Shown piece after piece: positions 35,137 to 44,032 of a DNA stretch of 64,000 bases (the first letter of the stretch is position 1; every line of letters starts with the position of its first letter). This DNA is from Fictibacillus norfolkensis (lineage in GTDB: Bacteria; Bacillota; Bacilli; Bacillales; Fictibacillaceae), in contig NZ_JACSQM010000007.1 of the NCBI RefSeq assembly GCF_014836645.1, positions 124,001-188,000 on the forward strand, written 5' to 3'. The translations under genes and the position numbers were made by a program. Under the pieces are notes generated by a model. That model was not told the origin of the DNA. It was given only the letters and a program-made list of their open reading frames with translations, and did no database searches.

Positions 35137-35301
35137 ATCGTTTTGTAAATGCGGAATCCGGTCTTTTTGCAGCAATAGCAACAATGTTAACAAAAAACTT
35201 TTAGAAAATAAGTTTTCAAGCAAGCAAGCAAGGGAAACATAAGTTATGGACATTCTAATGGATGCAGCTTATTTATGTAGATGTAAAGGAGAGAACCGAA
35301 C

Positions 35302-36456
35302 TTGATAACTTTCAAAAACGTAGGGAAAACGTACCCTGACGGTTTTGTGGCCTTGAAGAATATTGACTTTCAAATTAATGAAGGGGAGTTAGTAGCTTTA
35401 ATCGGGCCTAGTGGTTGTGGTAAGACAACAACCATGAGAATGATAAACCGTTTGATCGAGCCATCAAAAGGAACGATTCTCATTGATGGAGAAGATATTG
35501 CAAACCGAAACCCCGTTGAGCTGAGAAGGAATATTGGATATGTTATTCAGCAAATTGGTCTATTGCCTCATATGACGATAGAAGACAACATTTCACTCGT
35601 ACCACGTTTAAAAGGGTGGGAAAAAGAAAAATATGATGGCAAAGTTGATGAATTGCTAGATCTAGTTGGATTAGATCCTAAAACATTCAGAACGCGATAT
35701 CCTTCTGAGCTAAGCGGTGGTCAACAGCAGCGTATTGGTGTTATTCGTGCCCTTGCTGCAGAACCTCCTATTATCTTAATGGACGAACCATTCTCTGCAC
35801 TTGATCCGATCAGCCGTGAACAGCTGCAAGATGAACTCGTTAAATTGCAAGATACGATCAAGAAAACAATCGTATTCGTTACGCATGATATGGATGAAGC
35901 CATTAAGATTGCTGATAAGATCGCGATTTTAAATAAAGGAGAGATCATTCAGTTTGATACACCAGAACGAATTTTGCGTCATCCGGCGAACGATTTTGTT
36001 AAAGGGTTTATCGGAGAGAACCGATTGTCTGCTGATGAATCGTCCATGCCAGAAGCAGTAGATCTTATGAGACCGAATCCGGTTACGGCTAAAGTAACGA
36101 GAGGACTTGCGGAATCATTAAAAATGATGAAGAGATATGGAGTAGACAGTCTCTTGATCACAGATCAGCAAAACAAACTTCTAGGAATCACTACACTTGA
36201 TAAAATCGAACAGCATTATCCTGAAGAAGACAAGACCATCGGTGATCTGATGGAAAAAGAGATCATTACGGTCGATGTGTCCTCAACGTACACGGAGGTT
36301 GCAGAAATTTTCGCAACCCATGGTGTTCATATGATTCCTGTACTCGATAACGGAAAATTAGTTGGATTAATCACACGTGCATCCATGATGCGCGGTTTAG
36401 CTGGGTTAAATATTTCCGCACAAAAACCTGTTGAAGGAGGTGCGGGCATTGAATAA
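35302..36456 (+). CDS. Osmoprotectant/ergothioneine-type ABC importer, ATPase with CBS domains
   Basis: 384 aa. Walker A GPSGCGKTTTMRM, signature LSGGQQQRIGVIRAL and Walker B PIILMDEPFSALDP are followed by two CBS domains (about 250-375: TAKVTRGLAESLKMM, then HMIPVLDNGKLVGLIT). This is the OpuCA/OpuFA/EgtV type that energises uptake of quaternary ammonium compounds or ergothioneine; CBS domains may sense ionic strength. TTG start 8 nt after AAAGGAGAG. Overlaps the permease gene by 8 bp. Confidence 0.87.
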   Translation: MITFKNVGKTYPDGFVALKNIDFQINEGELVALIGPSGCGKTTTMRMINRLIEPSKGTILIDGEDIANRNPVELRRNIGYVIQQIGLLPHMTIEDNISLVPRLKGWEKEKYDGKVDELLDLVGLDPKTFRTRYPSELSGGQQQRIGVIRALAAEPPIILMDEPFSALDPISREQLQDELVKLQDTIKKTIVFVTHDMDEAIKIADKIAILNKGEIIQFDTPERILRHPANDFVKGFIGENRLSADESSMPEAVDLMRPNPVTAKVTRGLAESLKMMKRYGVDSLLITDQQNKLLGITTLDKIEQHYPEEDKTIGDLMEKEIITVDVSSTYTEVAEIFATHGVHMIPVLDNGKLVGLITRASMMRGLAGLNISAQKPVEGGAGIE

Positions 36457-38002
36457 CTTTTTGATCACGATTAAAGATACGTTTGTGAACAGATGGCCAG
36501 AAATTCTTACAGGACTTCAGCAGCATTTATTTTTATCTCTTGTATCAATCTTGATCGCTGCTGTGATCGCTGTTCCTCTAGGAATCTTTATTTCAAGAAG
36601 AAAAACGGTTGCCGAACCTGTTATTGGGATTACAGCCATTTTTCAAACGATACCGAGTTTGGCCTTATTCGGTTTCTTACTCCCTGTTTTCGGAATCGGA
36701 AGTACAACAGCTATCATCGCACTTACCGTATACGCACTCTTGCCTATCCTGCGCAACACATACACAGGAATTACAGGGGTAGATAAATCGGCTGTTGAAG
36801 CAGGTAAAGGTATGGGTATGACAAATACTCAAATCTTACGAATGATCGAACTGCCGTTAGCTCTGCCGATCATCATGGCTGGTCTCCGTACAGCTACTGT
36901 ATTAACGATTGGTGTAGCTACACTTGCGGCATTTATTGGAGCAGGTGGTCTAGGTGATCTGATCTATCGCGGATTATCCACAACACGAAATGAGCTCGTC
37001 CTAGCAGGTGCGATTCCAGCTGCATTGCTTGCCATCGTATTTGATTTTATTCTGCGACGCATTGAGTTAGCTACTGAGCCTAAAGCTTCGAAAAAACGTG
37101 GTTCATGGAAACTGCCAGTCCTTATTGGGGTACCGATCGCTGCGCTAGTTCTTTTCTTTGCACTGCGCGGTGGCGGTGAAGAAGATGCGATCGTGATCAC
37201 AGGTAAGAAGTGGACAGAGCAATATATCCTGCCTTATGTGATTTCTGAGTATGTCAAAGACAAAACAGATTATCCAGTAATCGTTAAAGAAGCGATTGGT
37301 GAGACGCCTATTCTTACGGAAGCGATTAAAAAGGGTGATATCGATCTTTATGTAGAATACACAGGAACAGGCTATTTAACGATTTTAAAAGAAAAATATG
37401 ATCCGAGTATGAAGCCTGAAGAAATTTATGATGCAGTAAAAGAAGGCTATGCGAAAGAGTATAACCTGAAGTGGACAAAGCCACTCGGTTTTGAAAACAC
37501 ATATGCGCTAGCGTTAAATCCTGATACGGCGAAACAAGTGAATGTGAAGTCGATTTCAGAACTAGCACCGAGGTCGAACCAGCTTACTTTCGGTGGTCCA
37601 ACAGAGTTCTTTGAACGTGAGGACGGCTATACGCCATTTGTGGATACGTACAATCTAAACTTTAAGGATAAGAAGAGTCTGGATGCGAACTTGATGTACT
37701 CTGCTGTAAAAGAAGGTAAGGTGGACGCGATTCCAGCTTATACAACAGATGGAAGAATCGTTCGTTTCAATTTGAAGACGCTAGAAGATGATAAGAAATT
37801 CTTCCCACCTTATTATGCAGTACCAGTTGTTAGAGAAGATACGTTGAAGAAGTATCCAAAGCTTGAAGGTGTTTTAAATGAGCTTGAAGGGAAGATCTCT
37901 GAAGAAGATATGGCAGAAATGAACGCGAAAGTGGACCTAGATAAAGAAGATCCGCGTGAAGTAGCGCAAGAATTTCTGAAAAACAAAGGATTGATTAAGT
38001 AA
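36449..38002 (+). CDS. Fused permease-substrate-binding protein of the same importer
   Basis: 517 aa. Residues 1-215 form a five- or six-helix ProW/OpuCB-type permease with EAA-like GVDKSAVEAGKGMGMT. One helix (about 225-245) anchors the C-terminal binding domain (from about 255: ITGKKWTEQYIL, IGETPILTEAIKKGDIDLYVEY, YAVPVVREDTL). Permease and binder fusion is known for OpuFB of Bacillus and EgtU of other Firmicutes; the ligand cannot be settled here. TTG 36449 follows AAGGAGGTG. Confidence 0.86.
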   Translation: MNNFLITIKDTFVNRWPEILTGLQQHLFLSLVSILIAAVIAVPLGIFISRRKTVAEPVIGITAIFQTIPSLALFGFLLPVFGIGSTTAIIALTVYALLPILRNTYTGITGVDKSAVEAGKGMGMTNTQILRMIELPLALPIIMAGLRTATVLTIGVATLAAFIGAGGLGDLIYRGLSTTRNELVLAGAIPAALLAIVFDFILRRIELATEPKASKKRGSWKLPVLIGVPIAALVLFFALRGGGEEDAIVITGKKWTEQYILPYVISEYVKDKTDYPVIVKEAIGETPILTEAIKKGDIDLYVEYTGTGYLTILKEKYDPSMKPEEIYDAVKEGYAKEYNLKWTKPLGFENTYALALNPDTAKQVNVKSISELAPRSNQLTFGGPTEFFEREDGYTPFVDTYNLNFKDKKSLDANLMYSAVKEGKVDAIPAYTTDGRIVRFNLKTLEDDKKFFPPYYAVPVVREDTLKKYPKLEGVLNELEGKISEEDMAEMNAKVDLDKEDPREVAQEFLKNKGLIK

Positions 38003-38009
38003 AGTAGGA

Positions 38010-38038
38010 AACTGGACTCTTTAGGGGTCCAGTTTTTT
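38010..38038 (+). terminator. Terminator of the importer operon
   Basis: AAACTGGAC pairs with GTCCAGTTT, then Ts. Confidence 0.85.
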
Positions 38039-38074
38039 GTTTGTGGGTGGTTTGAAAGAGGGGCAGCAGGGTCA

Positions 38075-38166
38075 ATTAAGTCTTAAGGCCAATGAATTAA
38101 GTCGAAAGTGAATCACATTAAGTCAAAACAGCAGTGAATTAAGTCTAAACCCAGACCAATTAATTC
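38075..38166. repeat. 21-bp-phased degenerate array B (5 units, core ATTAAGTC)
   Basis: ATTAAGTC starts at 38075, 38096, 38117 and 38138, and ATTAATTC at 38159: exactly 21 bp each. Between cores the sequence is different in every unit except for an A-rich stretch after the core. It lies in the convergent gap between the importer and glnQ. Confidence 0.88.
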
Positions 38167-38221
38167 TAAAATCAAAAATAAAGGCCATTCGACATTCACC
38201 ACATCCAATAGAAAGCAAAAT

Positions 38222-38254
38222 AAAAAGCCGGCCCCTCACAATTAGGAACCGGCA
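38222..38254 (-). terminator. Terminator of glnQ-like gene
   Basis: On the minus strand GCCGGTTCCT pairs with AGGGGCCGGC, followed by TTTTTATTTT. Confidence 0.8.
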
Positions 38255-38259
38255 TCACC

Positions 38260-38982
38260 TTATAAAACTTTACTCAAAAACGACTTCGTACGTTCGTGCT
38301 GCGTGTTTCCAAACAATTCAGACGGAATGTTCTCTTCAACAATGTAGCCGCCATCCATAAAGAGCACGCGGTCACCAACTTCTCGCGCAAAGCCCATCTC
38401 ATGCGTTACGACGACCATCGTCATCCCTTCACGCGCAAGATCTTTCATTACTTCTAAAACCTCACCGACCATCTCTGGATCGAGTGCTGAGGTAGGTTCA
38501 TCAAAGAGCATGATCTTAGGGTCCATCGCGAGTGCACGTGCGATAGCAACACGCTGCTTCTGACCACCGCTAAGCTGAGAAGGATAGGCGTTTGATTTAT
38601 CTTGCAAGCCTACTTTTGCGAGTAATTTTAATGCTTTGTCACGAGCTTCCTCTTTATTGGTGCTTTTCACTTTAAGAGGAGCAAGTGTTACGTTTTCTAA
38701 GACGGTTTTATGAGGGAAAAGGTTAAACTGTTGAAATACCATTCCAACATCTTCCCGAATTTTATTGATATTCGTTTTTGGATCTGTGATATCCGTTCCG
38801 TTCACGATGACTTGTCCACCAGTTATATCTTCAAGTTTATTGATACAGCGGAGAAATGTACTTTTTCCTGAGCCAGAAGGGCCGATCACACAAACAACTT
38901 CTTGTGCTTTTATTTCTGCATTGATATCCTTCAATACCTCAAGATCACCAAAGGACTTTTTTAAATTTTTTACTGTAATCAT
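38260..38982 (-). CDS. glnQ: Polar amino acid ABC transporter ATP-binding protein (GlnQ-like), orphan
   Basis: 240 aa, the typical length. Walker [17 protein letters not shown]-loop [12 protein letters not shown], signature [15 protein letters not shown], Walker [14 protein letters not shown] and the switch His in [10 protein letters not shown]. It would energise import of a polar amino acid, but no permease or binding protein lies beside it; partners must be elsewhere. AAAGGAG precedes the ATG. Confidence 0.85.
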   Translation of the reverse strand: MITVKNLKKSFGDLEVLKDINAEIKAQEVVCVIGPSGSGKSTFLRCINKLEDITGGQVIVNGTDITDPKTNINKIREDVGMVFQQFNLFPHKTVLENVTLAPLKVKSTNKEEARDKALKLLAKVGLQDKSNAYPSQLSGGQKQRVAIARALAMDPKIMLFDEPTSALDPEMVGEVLEVMKDLAREGMTMVVVTHEMGFAREVGDRVLFMDGGYIVEENIPSELFGNTQHERTKSFLSKVL

Positions 38983-39104
38983 GGTCCGGCTCCTTTCACG
39001 TTAAAAACAAAATGGTGTATGTATTTTATCATAAGTTCGTTTGAATCGTTGTATTTCCTGCTTCCGATGAAATCTTTAATTACAAAACTTTCTGAAAAAA
39101 AGGA

Positions 39105-39169
39105 TTGACCTGTGAATATTTCGTGAACTATACTCTGATTATGAAAACGATTTCATGAATTCGATTCCA
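39105..39169 (+). promoter_or_regulatory. Promoter and two abutting LacI-type operators before the regulator gene
   Basis: TTGACC (39105-39110), 18-nt spacer, TATACT (39129-39134). Directly after come TGAAAACGATTTCA (39142-39155) and TGAATTCGATTCCA (39156-39169), two 14-bp sites with no gap, covering the transcription start. The first is also one mismatch from the CcpA cre consensus. Suggests autorepression. Confidence 0.65.
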
Positions 39170-39193
39170 CAATTGTTTTAAGAGGAGAATCTG

Positions 39194-40180
39194 ATGGCAA
39201 CCATTCAAGATGTGGCGAAGAAAGCAGGATTATCCCGCACAACTGTCTCTAGGGTGATCAATGAACATCCGTATGTGACAGAAGAGAAGAAACGTCTCGT
39301 AACACAGGCGATGCAAGAACTGAATTATGTGCCCAATTCATCAGCAAGAAGATTGAGGCGGCAGCAGACAGAAACGATCGCTGTCTATGTGCCTCGGATC
39401 ACGAATCCATTTTTTAGTCATCTAGTTGAAGTGATGGAGAAGGAAGCCGCGAAAAAAGGCTATCAGCTGATTTTGTGCCAGACCCGTTATAAGAAAGAGC
39501 AAGAGCGGAATTTTTTAGAGCTTTTAAAAACAAAGCAAGTAGATGGTCTGATCTTAACATCCATAGAAAACGATTGGAGTGAGTTTGAACCATACTTATC
39601 GTTCGGCCCCATCGTTGTTTGCAACGAATACTCAGACTCTGCTCAAGTACCTTCCGTCTACTTAAACCAGATAGAAGGTAGCTATCTAGGAACGAAGCAC
39701 TTGATCGACCAAGGCTATACAAAGATCGGGTATTGCACGGGCAACCACAAAAGCTCCAGAGTTTCTAAAGACAGAAAGATCGGCTTCTTACAAGCGCTAG
39801 ATGATGCGGGAATCATGATGAAGGAAGAGTGGTTCTTTTACAACGCCTATAGTGTGCAAGACGGCTTTGCTGCATTTAAAAAATTGAGTGAGCTGGATGA
39901 TAAGCCACAAGCGGTTTTTACCGGTAGTGATGAAGTGGCAGCAGGTATCGCAAAAGCTGCGTTTGACGCTGGCTGGAGAGTACCAGATGACCTCGCTATC
40001 ATAGGCTTTGATAACCAGCCTCTGGCAGCATTAATGGATCTGACGACGGTCGAACAGCCCATCGACACCATTGCTAAGCAGGCTATGAATCTGATGGTAG
40101 AAGCGATTCAGGCAAAGAAACCTTTAAGTCGAAAAGAAGTAATCCTGCCATTTCAGTTAATCCAACGATCCTCAACGTAA
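39194..40180 (+). CDS. LacI-family transcriptional regulator
   Basis: 328 aa. N-terminal LacI helix-turn-helix (TIQDVAKKAGLSRTTVSRVI), hinge ARRLRRQQTETIAVYV, then a periplasmic-binding-protein-like sugar domain with IGFDNQPLA. It is divergent from glnQ and immediately upstream of a sugar ABC importer, which it probably controls; related 14-bp operators occur before this gene, before the binding protein and before the first permease. Inducer unknown. Confidence 0.88.
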   Translation: MATIQDVAKKAGLSRTTVSRVINEHPYVTEEKKRLVTQAMQELNYVPNSSARRLRRQQTETIAVYVPRITNPFFSHLVEVMEKEAAKKGYQLILCQTRYKKEQERNFLELLKTKQVDGLILTSIENDWSEFEPYLSFGPIVVCNEYSDSAQVPSVYLNQIEGSYLGTKHLIDQGYTKIGYCTGNHKSSRVSKDRKIGFLQALDDAGIMMKEEWFFYNAYSVQDGFAAFKKLSELDDKPQAVFTGSDEVAAGIAKAAFDAGWRVPDDLAIIGFDNQPLAALMDLTTVEQPIDTIAKQAMNLMVEAIQAKKPLSRKEVILPFQLIQRSST

Positions 40181-40195
40181 CTTTTTGTGGTGGAA

Positions 40196-40209
40196 TGTAA
40201 TCGTTTACA
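40196..40209 (+). promoter_or_regulatory. LacI/CcpA-type operator before the binding protein
   Basis: TGTAATCGTTTACA, a near-perfect palindrome 26 bp before the start codon, one mismatch from the cre consensus. Confidence 0.55.
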
Positions 40210-40234
40210 AAACAGGAGATTAGGGGGAAACACA

Positions 40235-41542
40235 ATGAAGAAGCTAAAGAAAATCTCAAAAGTGATTTCTACTTCACTAGCGTTGTCACTTGTACTTGCA
40301 GCTTGTTCGGACAAAGAAGAAGGAAGCAGCAACAGTAACAATTCCGGCGGTGATAAAGACGAAAAAGTAACGATCGTCTATGCACGTGGTAAGGATGATA
40401 CACAAGGTACAACAGCAATGGTGGAAGCTTTTGAAAAGAAATACCCTAACATTAATGTTGATTTTAAAGAGATGCCTGCTGATACGGGCAAGCAGCATGA
40501 CGCATATGTAACAGCGTTCAACGCCAACTCAGATGAGATCGACGTTATCGATCTAGACGTAATCTGGCCGGCTGAATTTGCACAAGCAGGATTTCTGATG
40601 CCGTTAGACCGCTTTATGGAAAAAGACGGTATCAACGCAGATGATTATAACCAAGGTGCGATCACAGCATCTAAATTTAAAGGAAAGCAATGGGCTCTTC
40701 CTAAGTTTATCGATGCAGGAATGCTTTTCTATCGCACAGACTTAGTCGATGAAGGTTCTGTTCCCAAGACGTGGGACGAGCTTCTAGCGAAAGCGAAGGA
40801 AACGAAGGGCCAAGGTGGAACACAGTTTGGTTACTTGATGCAAGCGAAGCAATACGAAGGTCTTGTATGTAACGCGGTTGAATTTATCGCATCATACGGT
40901 GGACAGATCATCGACGAAAATGGTGATGTTAAAGTTGACTCTCCAGAAGCGATCAAAGGAATCGCTAAGCTTGTAGAAGTTGCAAACTCTGATGTTGTTC
41001 CGCAAAACGTTACAACGTTTGCTGAGCCAGAGTCACATACAGCATTCATCAACGGACAAGCAGGTCTGATCCGTAACTGGCCATATCAATTCGCACTAGC
41101 AAATGATGAGAAGCAATCTAAGATCGCAGGTAAAGTTGGAGTAGCTCCACTTCCAGCAGGTGATGCAGGATCTGCTGCAGCACTTGGCGGCTGGATGGCT
41201 GGTATCAACAAAAACACGAAGCATCCTGAAGAAGCTTGGAAGTTCTTAAGCTTTATGGCTGGTAAAGAAGGACAGAAGATCGACGCGATCAAAGGTGGAC
41301 ACGCGCCAACGATTCTATCCCTTTATGAAGATCAAGAAATTTTAGATGCGAACCCATACTTTAAAGAAGAAGGCTTTGTAAACGCACTTGAAGCAGCAGT
41401 ATCTCGTCCAGTAGCACCAAACTACCCTGAGATCTCTGACATCATTCAAGTACAAGTTTCTCAAGCTGTAGCGAAAAAAATTACACCAGAACAAGCGGCT
41501 AAAAACATGCAAAAAGAAATCTCTGAAAAACTAGTAAAGTAA
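40235..41542 (+). CDS. Sugar ABC importer, substrate-binding lipoprotein (MalE-like)
   Basis: 435 aa. The signal peptide ends in lipobox LVLAAC, with a Ser/Asn/Gly linker after it. The mature part is a family-1 solute-binding protein (TIVYARGKDDTQGT, INGQAGLIRNWPYQFAL, PEEAWKFLSFMAG). It captures an oligosaccharide outside the cell for the two permeases downstream. ATG 40235 lies 8 nt after AGGGGG; an in-frame start at 40187 would precede the operator. Confidence 0.88.
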   Translation: MKKLKKISKVISTSLALSLVLAACSDKEEGSSNSNNSGGDKDEKVTIVYARGKDDTQGTTAMVEAFEKKYPNINVDFKEMPADTGKQHDAYVTAFNANSDEIDVIDLDVIWPAEFAQAGFLMPLDRFMEKDGINADDYNQGAITASKFKGKQWALPKFIDAGMLFYRTDLVDEGSVPKTWDELLAKAKETKGQGGTQFGYLMQAKQYEGLVCNAVEFIASYGGQIIDENGDVKVDSPEAIKGIAKLVEVANSDVVPQNVTTFAEPESHTAFINGQAGLIRNWPYQFALANDEKQSKIAGKVGVAPLPAGDAGSAAALGGWMAGINKNTKHPEEAWKFLSFMAGKEGQKIDAIKGGHAPTILSLYEDQEILDANPYFKEEGFVNALEAAVSRPVAPNYPEISDIIQVQVSQAVAKKITPEQAAKNMQKEISEKLVK

Positions 41543-41557
41543 GAAACGTAAATGGAT

Positions 41558-41592
41558 AAGGGGTATGCCTTTCTCTCTGAAAGGCTCCCCTT
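41558..41592 (+). terminator. Intra-operon hairpin between binding protein and permease
   Basis: AAGGGG and GCCTTTC pair with GAAAGGC and CCCCTT in one long stem. The T-run after it is weak, so it may be a leaky terminator or an mRNA-stabilising hairpin that gives more binding protein than permease. Confidence 0.6.
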
Positions 41593-41603
41593 ACTTTTAT
41601 AAT

Positions 41604-41617
41604 TGGTATCGATTCCA
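41604..41617 (+). promoter_or_regulatory. Third LacI-type operator, before the MalF-like permease
   Basis: TGGTATCGATTCCA, sharing CGATTCCA with the site at 39156-39169. Confidence 0.45.
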
Positions 41618-41689
41618 CAAAGAGTGAAATGGATGGACGTAACAGCGCCCGTCCGTCGATTGCATTCGAATAGTAAGGAGCTGACACGT

Positions 41690-43033
41690 TTGAAACCTGA
41701 TCTAATGCCTAACAACCAAAAGCCCATAGCAGCAAAAACGAAACAAAAGGCGAAGAAAAAGAGTTCTGACCGTTCTCTAGGCTACATGCTGATCGCCCCG
41801 TCGATGATCTTGATCTTAATCATTGCCATATGGCCCGTATTTCAATCTTTTTATTACAGCATGTTTGATCTGAGACTCAACAATCCAGCAAAATCGGAAG
41901 CGTATGTATCGTATAAAGTGAATCTGCAAACCTATCTAGATAACTATCCATTCTTGATCAGTTCACTAGAAGATGAAGTAGATGAAGCAACAGGCAAAAC
42001 AAAAACAGAGCTTGAAGCGATTAAAACAAATCTTGAAAAAGTAGATGCAGAATTAAAGTCTGATGGAGAATTGAGTAGCAAGTATGACGAAATAGATGAA
42101 AAGCTGACCGTGATGGAGCCGATCAGTGAAGAGCTTGCTGTATCTGATTTGGACAAAGAGGTAGCGCTCGATCTGGAGAAAGCTGTAACAGATTCTTCTG
42201 AACGTCTTAGAGAACTGAAGGGTGAACTGCAAAACCCAGAAGACGTGATCGGACTTTCAGCATCATTAAAGGATTCAGTCATCACGCCTAACTTTATCGG
42301 GTTGAAGCATTATAAAGAAAATCTAACAGATAGCCGCATGTGGAAAGCGATTCAAAATACAACTGTCTTTACGATAATCTCTGTTTTTGCAGAGCTCGTT
42401 ATCGGACTCGCGATCGCACTGCTCATTAATAAAGCATTCTTTGGTAGAGGACTCGTCAGAGCAACCATCCTCATTCCATGGGCGATCCCAACTGCTGTTT
42501 CGGCGTTCATGTGGAAGTATCTATATGATGGCCAAAATGGAATCGTAGCCAAGGCTTTTGCAGAGATCGGATTGTTTGACCAAATGACGGATATGCTGAC
42601 AACAAGCACGGGCGCTATGTTTGCCGTCATTTTCGCAGACGTATGGAAAACGACGCCATATATGGCACTGTTATTATTAGCGGGGCTTCAAACGATTCCA
42701 AGTTCATTGTATGAAGCAGCTGCGATTGACGGAGCGAGCAAGTGGAAACAGTTCTTAAAGATCACACTGCCTTTATTAAAGTCTAGCATCCTTGTTGCCT
42801 TGTTGTTCCGTACACTAGATGCGTTCCGTGTGTTCGACTTAATCTATGTACTCACTGGTGGAGGTCCAGCAAACTCTACGGAAACGATATCGATCCTGGC
42901 TTACAAAGTCATGTTTGCACAGACCAATTTTGGTGAAGGTTCGGCGCTGTCGGTTATCGTCTTTGTCTGTGTAGCGATCATTTCTATGATCTACATCAAG
43001 TTTCTTGGACGAGACCTTTTGAATGATAGATAA
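41690..43033 (+). CDS. Sugar ABC importer permease (MalF-like) with a long extracytoplasmic coiled loop
   Basis: 447 aa. After a Lys-rich N-terminus, helix 1 (about 32-52) is followed by an unusually long Glu/Lys/Leu-rich loop (about 55-215, coiled-coil-like), then five helices with the EAA motif YEAAAIDGASKWKQFLKITLP. A large P2 loop after an early helix is known in enteric MalF; this one differs in being helical and charged. TTG 41690 follows AAGGAG by 10 nt. No ATPase gene is present in the operon, so a shared MsmX-type ATPase is expected. Confidence 0.83.
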   Translation: MKPDLMPNNQKPIAAKTKQKAKKKSSDRSLGYMLIAPSMILILIIAIWPVFQSFYYSMFDLRLNNPAKSEAYVSYKVNLQTYLDNYPFLISSLEDEVDEATGKTKTELEAIKTNLEKVDAELKSDGELSSKYDEIDEKLTVMEPISEELAVSDLDKEVALDLEKAVTDSSERLRELKGELQNPEDVIGLSASLKDSVITPNFIGLKHYKENLTDSRMWKAIQNTTVFTIISVFAELVIGLAIALLINKAFFGRGLVRATILIPWAIPTAVSAFMWKYLYDGQNGIVAKAFAEIGLFDQMTDMLTTSTGAMFAVIFADVWKTTPYMALLLLAGLQTIPSSLYEAAAIDGASKWKQFLKITLPLLKSSILVALLFRTLDAFRVFDLIYVLTGGGPANSTETISILAYKVMFAQTNFGEGSALSVIVFVCVAIISMIYIKFLGRDLLNDR

Positions 43034-43063
43034 AAACGGAACAGATAAAGGAGTGAATAGGAA

Positions 43064-43891
43064 ATGAACAAAAAAGCAGGCCCAATGTTTTACGTATTCT
43101 TAACATTGTTTGTCTTCCTTGTCATGTTTCCGTTTTTATGGGTACTGGCAAGCTCAATTAAACCGGTTGCGGAATTGTTTGGCGACCGTGCGTTCATACC
43201 GTTTACAAACAACATGACAGGTGAGAACTATGAATCTGTATTTGTTAACTATCCATTTTTAAAATATCTATGGAACAGCTTAGTCGTGTCAACGATTACT
43301 ACCGTCTATGCAGTCCTTGTAGCGAGTTTTGCAGCTTATGCGATCGCACGATTAAACTTTAAAGGAAAAACAGTCATCCTTGGATTAGTGTTATCGGTTT
43401 CCATGTTTCCACAGATCGCAACGATCTCACCGATCTATATCGTTTTGAAAAATCTTGGATTAACGAACAGCTATCTAGGTTTGATCATTCCGTACACAAC
43501 CTTTACGTTGCCATTATCCATCTGGCTTCTTGTAACGTTCTTCCGAAAGATCCCGTTCGATCTTGAAGAAGCAGCAAAAATGGACGGGGCATCACCAATG
43601 CAGACGTATTGGCGTGTGATTCTGCCGCTAGCGATACCAGGAATCTTCACAACAGCGATTCTTGTATTCATATCAGCATGGAACGAGTTTCTGTTCGCAT
43701 TAACGATCAATACCGATGATGAGTTCAAAACCGTTCCGGTCGGAATTGCAATGTTCGAAGGCCAGTTCACGATTCCTTGGGGAGAAGTTACAGCAGCGAC
43801 CGTTATCGTAACGGTGCCGCTTGTAATCATGGTTCTACTTTTCCAACGCCGAATCGTATCAGGACTAACTTCAGGTGCGGTAAAAGAATAG
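43064..43891 (+). CDS. Sugar ABC importer permease (MalG-like)
   Basis: 275 aa, six transmembrane helices, EAA motif EEAAKMDGASPMQTYWRVILP, and the C-terminal QRRIVSGLTSGAVKE typical of MalG-type permeases. It pairs with the MalF-like protein upstream. AAAGGAGTG precedes the ATG. Last gene of the operon, followed by a terminator. Confidence 0.9.
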   Translation: MNKKAGPMFYVFLTLFVFLVMFPFLWVLASSIKPVAELFGDRAFIPFTNNMTGENYESVFVNYPFLKYLWNSLVVSTITTVYAVLVASFAAYAIARLNFKGKTVILGLVLSVSMFPQIATISPIYIVLKNLGLTNSYLGLIIPYTTFTLPLSIWLLVTFFRKIPFDLEEAAKMDGASPMQTYWRVILPLAIPGIFTTAILVFISAWNEFLFALTINTDDEFKTVPVGIAMFEGQFTIPWGEVTAATVIVTVPLVIMVLLFQRRIVSGLTSGAVKE

Positions 43892-43902
43892 ATTTGATCG
43901 GT

Positions 43903-43928
43903 AGCCCTCGCTAAAAAAGCGGGGGTTT
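43903..43928 (+). terminator. Terminator of the sugar importer operon
   Basis: CCCTCGCT pairs with AGCGGGGG over five As, then TTT. Confidence 0.7.
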
Positions 43929-44032
43929 ATTGTGTCTCTACTATTGCTTTGTCTCTTAAAAAAGTCCGATGACTAGTGTAAAGAGTGAGGCATTGTGTAA
44001 ACTAGTAAATAAAAAGGCGGAGGGCTAGAGTT

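Noticed and set aside
38075..38166. CRISPR array
   Set aside because: The conserved part is 8 bp with a 21-bp period, too short for repeat-spacer units, and there are no cas genes nearby. The same applies to the arrays at 5914, 45969 and 63404.
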